A program made the position numbers and the translations under genes. A stretch of DNA of 5,442 nucleotides from Acidilobaceae archaeon (lineage in GTDB: Archaea; Thermoproteota; Thermoprotei_A; Sulfolobales; Acidilobaceae): NCBI GenBank assembly GCA_027044005.1, contig JALUDK010000080.1:1-5442 (forward strand). The letters are read 5' to 3'. A model generated the notes under the pieces. The model did no database searches. It was not told where the DNA came from and worked only from the letters and a program-made list of their open reading frames with translations. Below are positions 5,411 to 5,442 of the stretch, piece after piece (position 1 is the first letter of the stretch; each line of letters begins with the position of its first letter).

Positions 5411-5420
5411 GATAAAAATT
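5411..5420 (-). promoter_or_regulatory. Likely TATA box of the transporter operon
   Basis: AATTTTTATC on the minus strand is the only AT-rich block in the G/C-rich upstream region. It is centred about 40 bases before the TTG start of the ATPase, which predicts transcription starting near 5390 and a leader of about 15 bases. Read on the plus strand it is GATAAAAATT and could equally serve a divergent gene starting just beyond the window, such as the missing substrate-binding protein. No terminator is seen at the far end of the operon near 1982. Confidence 0.5.
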
Positions 5421-5442
5421 GTGGCGGGGACTGGGGTTAGCC

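Overview
The window looks like chromosomal DNA of a hyperthermophilic crenarchaeon, probably of the Desulfurococcales (Aeropyrum/Pyrodictium-like). The genus is an inference and cannot be fixed from this sequence. The signs are GC-rich coding DNA, arginine codons dominated by AGG, many ATA and CTA/CTC codons, and frequent GTG and TTG starts. Genes inside the operon have GGGAGGTG-type ribosome binding sites, while first genes have archaeal TATA-like boxes close to the start codon.

Layout. (a) Positions 1-120 hold the C-terminal 39 residues of an unrecognised plus-strand protein. (b) Positions 121-334 are an AT-rich intergenic stretch with one tiny doubtful ORF and a small hairpin. (c) Positions 335-1055, minus strand, hold a two-gene toxin-antitoxin module: a UPF0175-type small antitoxin followed by an overlapping DUF3368/PIN-domain toxin. 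The end of the toxin gene and its downstream flank are much poorer in GC than the rest. (d) Positions 1114-1992, plus strand, hold what reads as one protein-like sequence broken by at least two frameshifts at G/C runs plus an in-frame TAG or further shifts. I do not recognise the family and treat it as a pseudogene. Its intact 3' part could still be a short gene. (e) Positions 1982-5375, minus strand, hold a compact three-gene operon for a BMP/nucleoside-type ABC importer: a double-ABC ATPase (YufO/NupA-like), permease 1 (YufP/NupB-like) and permease 2 (YufQ/NupC-like), joined by one-base stop/start overlaps.

How the genes work together. The three transporter genes should form one membrane complex: two different permeases as the channel and one ATPase polypeptide carrying both nucleotide-binding domains. 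The BmpA-type substrate-binding protein such a system needs is not in the window and would be expected just beyond position 5442. The substrate is probably a nucleoside, inferred from family membership only. The toxin-antitoxin pair is independent of the importer and separates the broken gene from the left-edge gene fragment.

I see no RNA gene, CRISPR array, transposase or prophage. The transporter operon and the toxin-antitoxin pair are known families. The part least explained by known families is the broken plus-strand gene.
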